64,000 nt of DNA from Kocuria sp. TGY1127_2 (GTDB taxonomy: Bacteria; Actinomycetota; Actinomycetes; Actinomycetales; Micrococcaceae). The stretch spans positions 2,170,001-2,234,000 of the forward strand of contig NZ_AP022834.1 of the NCBI RefSeq assembly GCF_013394385.1, read 5' to 3'. Position 1 is the stretch's first letter. Each line of letters starts with the position of its first letter. The position numbers and the translations under genes were made by a program. The notes under the pieces were generated by a model. The model was not told the origin of the DNA. It was given only the letters and a program-made list of their open reading frames with translations, and did no database searches. Positions 28,457-38,500 of this stretch are shown here, piece after piece.

Positions 28457-29878
28457 ATGTCACTTCCTGACACGTCCGTTCCGACCGGTTCGAAGCCGGC
28501 CGAAGCGCCGCCTGCTGAACACAAGGTCCCCCAGCACCGCATCATTACGGCTTCGCTGGTCGGCACCACTATTGAGTTCTACGACTTCTACGTGTATGCC
28601 ACGGCGGCCGTTGCCGTTTTCCCCGCGCTCTTCTTCACGGGGCAGGATGACACCACGAAGCTCCTGGCCTCGATGGCCACATTTGCTGCAGCGTTCTTCG
28701 GGCGTCCCATCGGTTCGGTGGTCTTCGGGCACTTCGGTGACCGCATTGGCCGCAAGGCCACGCTCGTCGGCGCGCTCCTGACCATGGGTTTGGCGACCTT
28801 TCTGATCGGCCTGTTACCCACATACCACCAGATCTCGTTTTGGGCCCCGGCGCTCTTGACGATTCTGCGTTTCGCCCAGGGCATGGGGCTGGGAGGCGAA
28901 TGGTCCGGGGCCGCCCTGCTGGCGACTGAGTATGCGAAACCGGGCAAACGGGCCCGCGCCGCGATGTGGCCTCAGCTGGGTGCCCCCATCGGGTTCATCC
29001 TCGCCAATGCCTTCGTCCTTTTGCTGACCACGTGGATGAACTTCGATTCGACCAAGGACGCCGCGGCCATGGATTCCCCGTTCTTGATCTGGGGCTGGCG
29101 TGTACCGTTCATTTTCTCGGTCATCATGGTCGCCGTGGGTCTCTACGTTCGCGTCCGTCTGGAAGAGACCCCTGTCTTCAAACAGTCCGTCCAACGTGGT
29201 GAAAAGGTCAAAACGCCCTTGGTGGACGCTTTCAAGACCGCATGGAAGCCGATGATCCTCGGAACGTTCATCATGTTGTCCTGCTATGTGCTGTTCTATC
29301 TCATGACCGCCTGGATCCTCTCCTACGGCATCGGCAAGCCCTCCAAGGGTGCCGGACTGGGAGTCCCTTACCACACGTTCTTGCAGGTTCAGCTTTTGGC
29401 CGTCTTGTTCTTCGCGGCTTTCGTGCCGGTGTCCGGGTGGCTAGCGGACAAGATCGGGCGCCGTCGTCAACAGCTGATTACAAATGTGCTGATGTTGCTG
29501 TTCGGGCTCAGTTTCGGCCTCTTCATGGCTCCTTCCGTCATCGGCACGGGAACCGATGCGAATATCCCCGGTCTGATCCTGTTCATCTCGATCGGAATGG
29601 CCATCATGGGGCTCTCCTTCGGCTCGATGTCCGCTTACCTGCCCGAGTTGTTCCCGACCAACGTGCGCTACACGGGATCAGGCATTTCCTATAACGTCGC
29701 GTCGATATTGGGCGCCGCAATCACCCCCTATGTTGCGGTCTGGTTGAACGCGCAGGGCGGCGTGAGCGCCGTTGGCTGGTACCTCGCGGGTGCCGCGGTG
29801 ATCACGATGATCGCATTGCTGATTTCGCACGAGACACGCGACGTCGACCTGGCTGCCGTCAGCTCCGAGGCTGAGTAA
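28457..29878 (+). CDS. MFS transporter, metabolite:H+ symporter (MHS) family
   Basis: This 12-helix major facilitator of 473 residues belongs to the MHS branch, which imports organic acids or betaines such as shikimate, citrate, alpha-ketoglutarate or proline/betaine. The MHS start IITASLVGTTIEFYDFYVYATAAVAVFP is characteristic. The loop 2-3 motif reads GHFGDRIGRKATLVGALLTMG, helix 4-5 holds RFAQGMGLGGEWSGAALLATEYA, and the second half repeats it as GWLADKIGRRRQQL. The C-terminus is short. The start follows AAGGAG. It is a single-gene unit with a strong terminator. The substrate is not readable from these motifs. Confidence 0.9.
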   Translation: MSLPDTSVPTGSKPAEAPPAEHKVPQHRIITASLVGTTIEFYDFYVYATAAVAVFPALFFTGQDDTTKLLASMATFAAAFFGRPIGSVVFGHFGDRIGRKATLVGALLTMGLATFLIGLLPTYHQISFWAPALLTILRFAQGMGLGGEWSGAALLATEYAKPGKRARAAMWPQLGAPIGFILANAFVLLLTTWMNFDSTKDAAAMDSPFLIWGWRVPFIFSVIMVAVGLYVRVRLEETPVFKQSVQRGEKVKTPLVDAFKTAWKPMILGTFIMLSCYVLFYLMTAWILSYGIGKPSKGAGLGVPYHTFLQVQLLAVLFFAAFVPVSGWLADKIGRRRQQLITNVLMLLFGLSFGLFMAPSVIGTGTDANIPGLILFISIGMAIMGLSFGSMSAYLPELFPTNVRYTGSGISYNVASILGAAITPYVAVWLNAQGGVSAVGWYLAGAAVITMIALLISHETRDVDLAAVSSEAE

Positions 29879-29899
29879 GCCGTTCCTCCTGGAACACCA

Positions 29900-29947
29900 A
29901 ACGCCGCCGTGCTTTCCCACCAGGGGTGAGCACGGCGGCGTTTTTTC
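29900..29947 (+). terminator. rho-independent terminator after the MHS transporter
   Basis: ACGCCGCCGTGCT and AGCACGGCGGCGT form a 13-bp stem with a 15-base loop, followed directly by TTTTT. This is the cleanest intrinsic terminator in the window. It separates the transporter from the convergent reductase gene. Confidence 0.93.
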
Positions 29948-29961
29948 GATGCGGCGTGATT

Positions 29962-31386
29962 CTAGGAAGGCATCTTGTGTAGACGACGCGCCGCCTCGGA
30001 CATCGACCCCGTCAACGAGGGGTATACCGAGAAGGTGTCTGCGAACTCGTCGGCGGACATTTTGTTGTTGACTGCCAAGGAGATCGAGAAGATCAGTTCG
30101 GAGGCCCGCGGTCCGACGACCACTCCACCGATAATCGTGCCGGACCCCTTGCGAGCGAAGATCTTGACGAAGCCGTCTTCCACGGCCATCATCTTGGCCC
30201 TCGGGTTGGTCGACAGCGACAGCATCACGGTATCGGCCTGGTAACGGCCGCTCTCGATGTCCGCCTGGGAGACTCCCACCGTGGCGATTTCAGGAGAGGT
30301 GAAAACGTTCGAGGCCACGCGATGCTTCTTCAGCGGCGAGACCGAGTCTCCCAGAAGGTGGGCGATAGCTATGCGCCCCTGCATCGCCGCAACGGATGCG
30401 AGAGGCAGGACGCCGGTGCAGTCGCCGGCGGCATAAACGTTGGGGGCAGTGGTGCGGGAGACGCCGTCCACGGCGATGTGACCCGACTCGGTCATGGTGA
30501 CCCCCGCATTTTCGAGCCCAAGATCGTGCGTGTTCGGGATCGAGCCGACGGCCATGAGGCAATGCGACCCGGATACCTTGCGGCCATCGGAGAGCGTGAC
30601 GATGACGCCGTCGCCGTCCCGCTCGACAGAAGCGGCGCGCGAACGTGGCATGACGTTCAGACCGCGGCGGTCAAACACGTCTTCCAGAACCTTGGCGGCG
30701 TCTTCATCCTCGCTCGGCAGGACTCGATCGCGCGAGGAGATCAGTGTGACGTCCGAGCCCAGCCCGCGATAGGCCGAAGCGAATTCGGCACCGGTCACAC
30801 CTGAGCCCACCACGATCAGGTGCTCCGGGACTTCTCGAATTTGGTACAGCTGCGTCCAGTTGAAGATGCGCTCCCCGTCTGGCTTTGCGGTGTCCAGTTC
30901 ACGAGGGTGCGCGCCCACACTCAGCAGGACCGCGTGCGTCTGAAGCTCGTAGGTCAGACCCTTGCTGTCATGGATTTCAACGGTGCGTTCATCGACCAGT
31001 CGGCCGGTCCCGTCGATGATCTTAACGCCGGCTTTTTCGAGCGTTCGCCGGATGTCTTTGGACTGTTCTTTCGCAAGGTTCAGCAGGCGGCGGTTGACCT
31101 TGTCGATATGAACTTCGAGCTCCACGAGTTCATCGCCTGCGCGCGTCCGGATGCCCAGGGCCGGTGCTTCGCTGAACCGGTTCATGGTGTCGGCCGACGC
31201 GATCAGGGTTTTGGACGGCACGACGTCCGTGATCACCGCGGAGCCGCCCATCCCCTTCTTCTCGACGAGGGTAACGTCGGCACCCAGGTTTGCCGCTACC
31301 AGTGCGGCCTCGTATCCTCCGGGGCCGCCGCCGATAATAATGATCTTCTGTGGTGTAAATGCAATAGCTTCGCTCACGTGGTTCAT
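29962..31386 (-). CDS. NAD(P)H-quinone dehydrogenase, LpdA-like flavoprotein without redox disulfide
   Basis: This FAD protein of 474 residues has the dihydrolipoamide-dehydrogenase fold: FAD dinucleotide loop IIIGGGPGGYEAALVA, NAD loop IVVGSGVTGAEFASAYRGLGSDVTLI, the second FAD contact VYAAGDCTGVLPLASVAA and the dimerisation domain from VASNVFTSPEIATVG. The redox disulfide is missing: where lipoamide dehydrogenases have CLNVGCIPSK, it reads AVITDVVPSK. That pattern defines the actinobacterial LpdA (Rv3303c) type, which reduces quinones rather than lipoamide. The catalytic His-Glu pair at the C-terminus is also absent. It lies back to back with the purine nucleoside phosphorylase gene, a neighbourhood also seen in related genomes. 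Confidence 0.88.
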   Translation of the reverse strand: MNHVSEAIAFTPQKIIIIGGGPGGYEAALVAANLGADVTLVEKKGMGGSAVITDVVPSKTLIASADTMNRFSEAPALGIRTRAGDELVELEVHIDKVNRRLLNLAKEQSKDIRRTLEKAGVKIIDGTGRLVDERTVEIHDSKGLTYELQTHAVLLSVGAHPRELDTAKPDGERIFNWTQLYQIREVPEHLIVVGSGVTGAEFASAYRGLGSDVTLISSRDRVLPSEDEDAAKVLEDVFDRRGLNVMPRSRAASVERDGDGVIVTLSDGRKVSGSHCLMAVGSIPNTHDLGLENAGVTMTESGHIAVDGVSRTTAPNVYAAGDCTGVLPLASVAAMQGRIAIAHLLGDSVSPLKKHRVASNVFTSPEIATVGVSQADIESGRYQADTVMLSLSTNPRAKMMAVEDGFVKIFARKGSGTIIGGVVVGPRASELIFSISLAVNNKMSADEFADTFSVYPSLTGSMSEAARRLHKMPS

Positions 31387-31501
31387 TCTTCACCACAGCC
31401 CCGAGACCCTCCAACTCTTGATGAGATAAGTTCTCTTGAACTCCACCGGTGTTTTGCCCTGTGGGATTCTCTTCGGCCCTTCATATCCGGCCGTATCCTG
31501 C

Positions 31502-31514
31502 TAGGTTTGGACAC
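31502..31514 (+). promoter_or_regulatory. -10 element (TAGGTT) placed for leaderless start of punA
   Basis: TAGGTT ends seven bases before the GTG start of the phosphorylase, and no ribosome site lies in the gap. The geometry puts transcription start at the GTG, so the message is probably leaderless. Confidence 0.55.
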
Positions 31515-32375
31515 GTGACCACGAGCAAAAACACCCTTCCCGTGAAGCTTCCGGGCAACTCCTCGGATATGGCGTTCGAGCCCAATCGGCTGGCCCAGGA
31601 GGCCGCCGAGTACATCGCCGCGAAAACCGGCATCGAGCAGCACGACTATGCCCTGACGTTGGGGTCGGGCTGGGGCGGTGCCGCCGAATTGATCGGTGAG
31701 ACCACGCACGTCCTCAAGGCCGCGGATGTTCCTGGTTTCCACGCCTCCGACGTCGCAGGTCATTCGGGCACCTTGTCGTCCATCACAACGCCGTCGGGTC
31801 GCCATGCACTGGTCATCGGCGCGCGCACGCATCTGTACGAGGGGCGCGGCGTCGACCCGGTGGTCCACGGTGTACGGACTGCGGCGGCAGCCGGTTGCTC
31901 GACCATGATCCTGACCAACGGGTGCGGCGGGCTTCAGCCCACGTACAGTCCGGGGACTCCCGTGCTCATCAGGGACCACATCAATTTCACCTCCACATCT
32001 CCGCTGGTCGGAGCGCATTTCGTGGATCTGACGGATCTTTATTCGCCTCGCATTCGGGATATTGCACGCTCAATCGATCCGAGCCTTGAGGAAGGTGTGT
32101 ATCTTCAGCTTCCGGGGCCCCATTACGAGACACCGGCGGAAATTCGTATGGCGAAAACCCTGGGCGCCGACCTCGTCGGAATGTCGACGGCTTTGGAAGC
32201 GATCGCAGCCCGCTCCGCTGGTCTGGAAGTTTTCGGGATCTCCCTGGTCACCAATCTCGCCGCAGGCATCTCGGACAGTCCACTGAACCACCATGAGGTA
32301 CTAGAGGAAGGGCGCAACGCCGGCCCTCGGATCTCCAAGTTGCTGGCGCAGATCATCGAACGCTTGGACGGCTAG
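31515..32375 (+). CDS. punA: purine nucleoside phosphorylase, trimeric class
   Basis: The enzyme splits inosine or guanosine with phosphate into base and ribose-1-phosphate. It has 286 residues. Family motifs are the phosphate loop TLGSGWGGAAEL, AGHSGTLSS, IGARTHLYEGRG, TNGCGGLQPTYSPGTPVLIRDHINF and LPGPHYETPAEIRMAK followed by DLVGMSTALEAIAA; the Glu and Met contact ribose and base. The VTNLAAGIS block completes the pocket. The start is a GTG placed by the leaderless -10 geometry; longer frames upstream run into the divergent reductase promoter. It leads a salvage cluster: the sugar-phosphate mutase next door and deoC two genes on would process the released pentose phosphates. Confidence 0.93.
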   Translation: MTTSKNTLPVKLPGNSSDMAFEPNRLAQEAAEYIAAKTGIEQHDYALTLGSGWGGAAELIGETTHVLKAADVPGFHASDVAGHSGTLSSITTPSGRHALVIGARTHLYEGRGVDPVVHGVRTAAAAGCSTMILTNGCGGLQPTYSPGTPVLIRDHINFTSTSPLVGAHFVDLTDLYSPRIRDIARSIDPSLEEGVYLQLPGPHYETPAEIRMAKTLGADLVGMSTALEAIAARSAGLEVFGISLVTNLAAGISDSPLNHHEVLEEGRNAGPRISKLLAQIIERLDG

Positions 32376-32411
32376 AACCCAGGCCCTGCAGGAGAACAAC
32401 GAGGTTTATCC

Positions 32412-34145
32412 ATGACAACGACGACCGAACTGATCGACGAAGCCATCCGGTGGGTCGAGGCTGATCCCGATCCTCAGACTCAGCGCGAGCTCCTGGACTT
32501 GGTCAGCCGTGCCGAGACCGCAGAAGGGGAAGCGGAACTGCGCGAGCGTTTCTCCGGGACGCTCCAATTCGGTACTGCTGGGCTGCGTGCCGCACTAGGT
32601 GCTGGACCCATGCGTATGAACCGTGCCGTGGTGGCCCAGGCGGCGTACGGCGTCGCGACCTATCTGAAGGAACGGGCAGCCAAGGAGAATTGGAGCTCGA
32701 CCCCGAGAGCGATCATCGGCTTCGATGCTCGCACCAAGTCGGATGCCTTTGCACGCGATACGGCCGGAATTTTCACGGCGGCTGGCCTCGACGCATTCCT
32801 CATGCCGCTTCCTTTGCCCACCCCAGTGTTGGCGTGGGCCACGCGTCTGTTGAAGGCCGACGTCGGGGTTATGGTCACGGCATCGCACAATCCTGCCTCG
32901 GATAACGGGTACAAAGTGTATTTGGGCGGGCAAGCGGTTGGTGAAGATGCTCGTGGGGCTCAGATCGTTCCACCGACGGATTCCGAAATCGCGGCGAAAA
33001 TCGCTCAGGCCCCCACGGTCGATCGCATCGAGCGAGCCGGTTCTGGGTGGACCATGCTTCCGGAACGCATTGCGCGCGACTACGAGCATGAAGTGACTTC
33101 ACTGATTCCTGGAATGGCCCCCGCGAGCCGCTCCTTGAGCGTGGTCCTGACGCCGATGCACGGCGTGGGCGGCGAGGTGATGTCTTTCGTGTTGTCCCGT
33201 GCCGGATTCAATCGTTTGCACGTGGTACCGGAACAGGCTTTGCCCGACCCCAAGTTCCCGACGGTCATGTTCCCGAACCCCGAAGAGCCTGGGGCGATGG
33301 ATCTGGCCCTGCAATTGGCCAGGGATCGGGGTGCGGACCTCGTTATCGCTAATGATCCGGATGCGGACCGAGTTGCTTTCGCTGTGCCGGATGCGGAAAC
33401 GGAGGGCGGCTGGCGCATCCTCCGCGGCGACGAAGTAGGTGCGATCATTGGACGAATCATGCTCGAGCGTCTACCGGCTTCGAGTGGGACACGTCGTTAT
33501 TTCGCCAATTCGATTGTCTCCTCCCGCTTGCTCGGGGAAATGGCCAAGGCGCACGGGATTGAGCATCGGGAAACCCTGACGGGCTTCAAATGGATCGCAA
33601 GGGTGCAGGGCCTGGTCTACGGCTACGAAGAGGCGTTGGGATATTGTGTGGCACCTGACTTGGTCAAGGACAAAGACGGCATATCGGCCGCCCTCGTCGT
33701 TGCGGATTACGCGGCGAAGCTCAAGGACGCCGGGAAGTCGCTCTTGGACGTGCTCGACGAGATTGCCGTCCAACACGGCGTTTATTCGACCGATCAGCTC
33801 TCGGTTCGAGTGGAGGATCTGACTCGCATCCGGGCAATGATGGAGCGTCTGCGCCAGGGGCAGCCGAAGGAGCTCGGAGGCTCGCCCGTGGTCAAGGTAC
33901 GAGACCTTGCGCAAGGTTCCAAAAGTCTCCCTCCGACTGAAGGCATCTTGTACCTCACCGAAGACGGTGGGCGTGTCATCGTTCGCCCTTCAGGCACGGA
34001 GCCCAAGCTCAAGTGCTACCTCGAGGCCGTGGTTCCGGTTGAAGGGCGGGAGAGTCTTCCAGAAGCTCGTGCGGTGGCCAAGCAGCGTTTGTCGGAGCTC
34101 CGCAAAGATACCGCGCGGGCCCTTGGCGTGGATACGGAGTCGTAG
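32412..34145 (+). CDS. phospho-sugar mutase (phosphoglucomutase/phosphomannomutase/phosphopentomutase-like)
   Basis: This alpha-D-phosphohexomutase superfamily protein has 577 residues. It carries LQFGTAGLRAALGAGPMRMN at the start, the phosphoserine loop MVTASHNPASDNGYKVY with Ser about 158, the Mg2+ loop ANDPDADRVA, the sugar loop TGFKWIARV and GYEEALGYCV, and the phosphate-binding RPSGTEPKLKCYLE near the end. This long PGM2-like form acts on glucose, mannose or pentose 1/6(5)-phosphates. Lying between punA and deoC, it most plausibly converts (deoxy)ribose-1-phosphate to the 5-phosphate. It starts 36 bases after punA with a GAGG site, so it is likely co-transcribed. Confidence 0.9.
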   Translation: MTTTTELIDEAIRWVEADPDPQTQRELLDLVSRAETAEGEAELRERFSGTLQFGTAGLRAALGAGPMRMNRAVVAQAAYGVATYLKERAAKENWSSTPRAIIGFDARTKSDAFARDTAGIFTAAGLDAFLMPLPLPTPVLAWATRLLKADVGVMVTASHNPASDNGYKVYLGGQAVGEDARGAQIVPPTDSEIAAKIAQAPTVDRIERAGSGWTMLPERIARDYEHEVTSLIPGMAPASRSLSVVLTPMHGVGGEVMSFVLSRAGFNRLHVVPEQALPDPKFPTVMFPNPEEPGAMDLALQLARDRGADLVIANDPDADRVAFAVPDAETEGGWRILRGDEVGAIIGRIMLERLPASSGTRRYFANSIVSSRLLGEMAKAHGIEHRETLTGFKWIARVQGLVYGYEEALGYCVAPDLVKDKDGISAALVVADYAAKLKDAGKSLLDVLDEIAVQHGVYSTDQLSVRVEDLTRIRAMMERLRQGQPKELGGSPVVKVRDLAQGSKSLPPTEGILYLTEDGGRVIVRPSGTEPKLKCYLEAVVPVEGRESLPEARAVAKQRLSELRKDTARALGVDTES

Positions 34146-34211
34146 GATTCTCCCTGGGCATTATTTTTCGCCCCGTTTCCGGGGCACCGACTCTTTGAAG
34201 ATGGAGCACTC

Positions 34212-34886
34212 ATGACCGAAACCAATAACATTCCCGAGAATCTTGCGGGCATGATCGACCACACCATTCTGGCGCCGAATGCTCGCACGGCGGACGTGTT
34301 GCGTCTGTGCCAGGAAGCTCGCGATCATGGTTTCGCGTCCGTATGCGTGAACCCGGTATGGGCCAAGGTGGTCGCGCAGGAGCTTGAAGGCAGCGCGGCT
34401 GTTGCCTGCGCGGTCGTCGGTTTCCCTCTTGGTGCAACCAGCACTGACACCAAGGTTTTCGAGGCCGCCACCGCTTTGGCGGACGGGGCACGCGAGATCG
34501 ACATGGTGATTAATATCGCGGCTGCCCTGGAGTCGGACGAGGAAGCACTGACAGCGGATATCAAGGCCGTGGCGGACGCCGTGCACGAACGCGAGGGGTT
34601 GCTCAAAGTCATTATCGAGACCTGCCTTCTCGACGACTCCCAGAAAGTCCTCGCCTGCAAGGCGGCCGTGGCCGCAGGGGCGGACTTCGTCAAAACGTCC
34701 ACGGGTTTTTCGACCGGTGGAGCCACTGCTGAGGACGTCAAGCTCATGAGGAAGACCGTCGGCCCGGACATCGGAGTCAAGGCGTCCGGAGGTATCCGAA
34801 CCCGGGAGGACGCGCTGGCCATGATTGGGGCCGGCGCAAACCGGATAGGGGCGTCGAAGGGCATCGAAATCATCGGGGCGGGCTAA
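34212..34886 (+). CDS. deoC: deoxyribose-phosphate aldolase
   Basis: DeoC cleaves 2-deoxyribose-5-phosphate to acetaldehyde and glyceraldehyde-3-phosphate. It is 224 residues, a TIM barrel. The start is [10 protein letters not shown], followed by [34 protein letters not shown] with the catalytic Asp, the Schiff-base lysine in [15 protein letters not shown] (Lys about 161) and the second lysine in [11 protein letters not shown]. The ATG has a GGAG site. It follows the mutase by 66 bases in the salvage run. The acetaldehyde produced could feed the aldehyde dehydrogenase located 9 kb away, though the two are not linked in one transcript. Confidence 0.95.
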   Translation: MTETNNIPENLAGMIDHTILAPNARTADVLRLCQEARDHGFASVCVNPVWAKVVAQELEGSAAVACAVVGFPLGATSTDTKVFEAATALADGAREIDMVINIAAALESDEEALTADIKAVADAVHEREGLLKVIIETCLLDDSQKVLACKAAVAAGADFVKTSTGFSTGGATAEDVKLMRKTVGPDIGVKASGGIRTREDALAMIGAGANRIGASKGIEIIGAG

Positions 34887-34982
34887 ACGGCCGGACAGCT
34901 CTTATACTGGAGAAGACTCGTTATCGACTCTGCATCACCCCAAGTGATGTTTGAGTGACCAACCTTGAGGAATGAGGATCGC

Positions 34983-35306
34983 ATGACCCACGGAGAAGAA
35001 TCGGCGTTCAGGGAAGGGGCAGCCGACTACGCGCAGAATTCGGAGGCGTACCCGTCAAACCAGAAGGTCCGGAGCCATTCCGGAGAAGGCCATACGGTCA
35101 GCAACCTATTGACCTTCATCTTCTGCATGATCCTACTGATCGCGTCCTTCTATTGCTTCGGCCTGTGGATCTCCGATTCCAAGGCATGGTTGCCTTTCGC
35201 GATCGCGATCGTCCTGTACGGATTGACCTTCATGGTGCCCCTCAACATCCTTCGGGGCAAAACCGCCAAGGATTCCCCCGGGGGCAAAGAGTTGACTCAG
35301 CTCTAG
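34983..35306 (+). CDS. small two-helix membrane protein
   Basis: This is a 107-residue protein of unknown function. The first 45 residues are polar (HGEESAFREGAADYAQNSEA), followed by helix 1, NLLTFIFCMILLIASFYCFGLWI, a short SDSKAW turn and helix 2, PFAIAIVLYGLTFMVPLNIL, then a charged end with RGKTAKDSPGG. The topology suggests both ends in the cytoplasm. It begins after GAGGATCGC; an in-frame start six codons upstream is weaker. It is about 100 bases after deoC and shares its terminator. Its role is not known. Confidence 0.72.
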   Translation: MTHGEESAFREGAADYAQNSEAYPSNQKVRSHSGEGHTVSNLLTFIFCMILLIASFYCFGLWISDSKAWLPFAIAIVLYGLTFMVPLNILRGKTAKDSPGGKELTQL

Positions 35307-35357
35307 GCTCTGCGGAAAGCACTCCCTCCGACCCGCAACGTCGTTGAGGAATGGACC

Positions 35358-35409
35358 AAGCCACGATGGATACCGACCTGGACGGGTCAGCATCCATCGT
35401 GGCTTTTCA
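35358..35409 (+). terminator. terminator after the small membrane protein gene
   Basis: AAGCCACGATGGAT pairs with ATCCATCGTGGCTT in a 14-bp stem and runs into TTTTC. It closes the punA-to-membrane-protein stretch. About 115 bases between it and the mfd stop show nothing else. Confidence 0.88.
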
Positions 35410-35523
35410 TTGAGGACGGCCGAAATGCGATGTCGAAGCCTTCACCTCAAGTGGCTCTCCGCCGGCTCAGAACCGAATCTTCGGTCCCATTGATCGGTAT
35501 GGGCTGAACTCCGCGGTCCGCCG

Positions 35524-38500
35524 TTAGCTCAGAATCGCGTCGATGAATCCTTCGACCCACTCAAGGATCTGGTCGTCGACCAGGTCTTTGCCGCCCACAG
35601 GCGCGGACTTCGGCTTAGGGACCAGTATTTGCTTCTGCTCGGTACCTTGCACGACCTTGATGAGCGAGTTCGGGTACATGCGGTTCAAGCGCATCTCACG
35701 GGATTCGGCCAAATCCACCGGGTAGAACCGAATCTTCGGTCCCATGGCCATGATTTCGGTGAGCCCCACCGACCTCGCCTTGATGCGCAGTCGCGCAATC
35801 TTGAGGAGGTTCTCGGCCGGTTGCGGCAATTCACCATATCGGTCACGCAGTTCAGCTCCGACCTCGTCAACGGCTTCGTCACTCGCCGCGGCTGCCAGGT
35901 TGCGGTATGCCTCCAACCGGAGCCGCTCCCCCGGAACGTAATCGTGTGGGAGATGAGCATCCACGGGGAGCTCGATCTTCATCTCGGCAGGAGCCTCCTC
36001 CTGCTCCTCGCCTCGGTAATCGGCGACGGCCTCGCCCACCAAACGCAGATACAGGTCAAAACCCACTCCCGCGATATGCCCGGACTGCTCGCCGCCGAGA
36101 AGGTTACCGGCACCACGGATTTCCAGATCCTTCATAGCCAGTTGCATACCTGCACCGAGCTCGTTATGCGCCGCCACGGCCTTGAGCCGTTCCAGGGCGA
36201 CCTCACCCAGCGGCTTCTCGAGAGGATACAAGAAATAGGCATAAGCACGTTCGCGCCCTCGGCCAACTCGCCCACGGAGCTGATGAAGTTGCGAAAGTCC
36301 ATAATTGTTGGCCCGGTCGACAATCAGCGTGTTGGCGTTGGAAATATCCAGACCAGTCTCAACGATCGTGGTGCATACCAGCACGTCGAATCGCTTCTCC
36401 CAGAAATCGACGATGATCTGTTCGAGTCGGGCTTCGCTCATCTGTCCGTGAGCCACGGCGATGCGGGCTTCCGGAACAAGTTTTTGCAGGTCGGAAGCGA
36501 CCCGATCGATCGAGGAGACCCTGTTGTGGACGTAGAAGACCTGGCCCTCCCGCATCAGCTCACGACGCACTGCCGCCGCGACCTGCTTTTCGGTATGCGG
36601 GCCCACGAAAGTAAGGACTGGATGCCTTTCCTCGGGAGGCGTTGCCAACGTTGAAGTCTCTCGGATACCGGTCAGCGACATCTCTAGCGTTCGGGGAATC
36701 GGCGTCGCGGACATGGCCAACACGTCAACGTTGGTCCGCAAGGTCTTCAGTTTTTCCTTGTGCTCGACTCCGAAGCGCTGCTCTTCATCGATGATCACCA
36801 GACCGAGGTCTTTGAAAGTGATATCCGAAGAAAGCAGCCGGTGTGTACCGATGACGACGTCTATGGTTCCGTCGGTAATTCCGGACTCGACCGCCTTGGA
36901 TTCTTTGGGGGTCTGGAAGCGCGAAAGAGTCGCGACCCGGACGGGGAACCCACTGAAGCGTTCGGTGAATGTCTCGGAATGCTGTTGAGCCAGCAGAGTC
37001 GTCGGCACGAGGATTGCTACCTGTTTGCCGTCCTGAACGGCCTTGAATGCGGCCCGCACGGCAACCTCGGTTTTGCCGTACCCGACATCGCCCGAAATCA
37101 ACCGGTCCATCGGGATTTCCCGCTCCATGTCGGCCTTGACCTCGTTGATCGTCGTCAGCTGGTCGGGGGTCTCCACGTACGGGAAGGCCTCTTCCAGTTC
37201 CCGCTGCCAAGGGGTATCCGGAGCAAAGGCGTGGCCGCGTGAAGCCATGCGTGCCGAATACAGGCGGATGAGGTCGGCAGCGATCTCTTTGACAGCTTTT
37301 CGGGCCCGGGACTTTGTCTTCGCCCAGTCGGAGCCGCCCATCTTGGACAGCGTGGGTGCATCACCGCCGACATAGTTGGTGACCTGGTCCAATTGATCCG
37401 TCGGAACGAAAAGCCGGTCCCGCGGCGCCCCACGCTTGGACGAAGCGTACTCGAGAACCAAGTACTCCTTCATCGGCTTCGGCTGGCCAGGCTTGACCAT
37501 GGCCCCAGCAATGGGCCGCTGAATCAGCTCGACGAACTGCCCAATACCGTGCTGCTCGTGAACAACGTAGTCCCCGGGCTTGAGCGCGAGCGGGTCCACC
37601 GCGTTGCGACGGCGCCGAGCGGGGAGTTTCCTCATGTCACGCGTCGTATAGGGGCTGGCCTTGCCGAGGACGTCGGATTCCGTCAGGAGAGCAATCTTCG
37701 CTTCCTCGAGGACGAATCCGGTTCCGTGAGGCGAGGTCGTGAGTTCGATGATGCCCGGCTGCGGCTCCTCGTCGAGGTCCGCACGTCGAGCGGCAGGCAG
37801 ATCGGCGCCCTGGAACAATTCGGTCAGCCGATTCAACGGGCCTGGACCGTCCGTAACCGCCACGACCTGCCACCCGTTGCGCACGTGGTCGCCTACGACA
37901 TCGAGCATCGCATCCACGTTCCCCGCGAAGGTCAAAGGTGCCCGAACCGAAATCGTCAGGCTGTCGGCCTCGTCCTCGATGGCTTCGTCTACCCCCAACG
38001 ACGTGATGGACCACCAGCCGTGCCCCAAGTCCAGAGCTTCGCTTCGTGCATCCGAGACCGACGTGAAACTGGCCTGGGCCAAGCCCGTCTCATTGATGTC
38101 AATGGGAGCCTGTTGCCCGTTGGAGGCCTGCTCCCATGCGGCGAGAAGGAATTCCTCATTCGTGGCGACGAGGTCGGCGGCACGCGCACGAACCTTTTCC
38201 GGCTCCAGAAGAACTGTCATCGAATCTTTCGGCAAGGAGGCGATCAGAGTCGTCATCTCGTCCACGAGGAGCGGCGCCAGGGACTCCATACCCTCCACGT
38301 AGATTCCGCCCGCGATTCTCTCCAACATGGACTCGGCGCCCGGCAGCGTATTCTTCAATGTCGCGGCCCGAGACATGACGTTGGGGGTGATCAGGATTTC
38401 TCGGCACGGCGGGGCGATCAGCTCCTTCGGGTCTTCCCCGTCTTTGGGGGTGAACGTGCGCTGGTCGGCGATGGCGAACCACTTCATCTGGTCGATCTCG

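Noticed and set aside
34165-34185. A small GCCCCG-TTTC-CGGGGC hairpin between the mutase and deoC
   Set aside because: Its T-rich side precedes the stem, so it does not read as a terminator, and deoC is probably co-transcribed.
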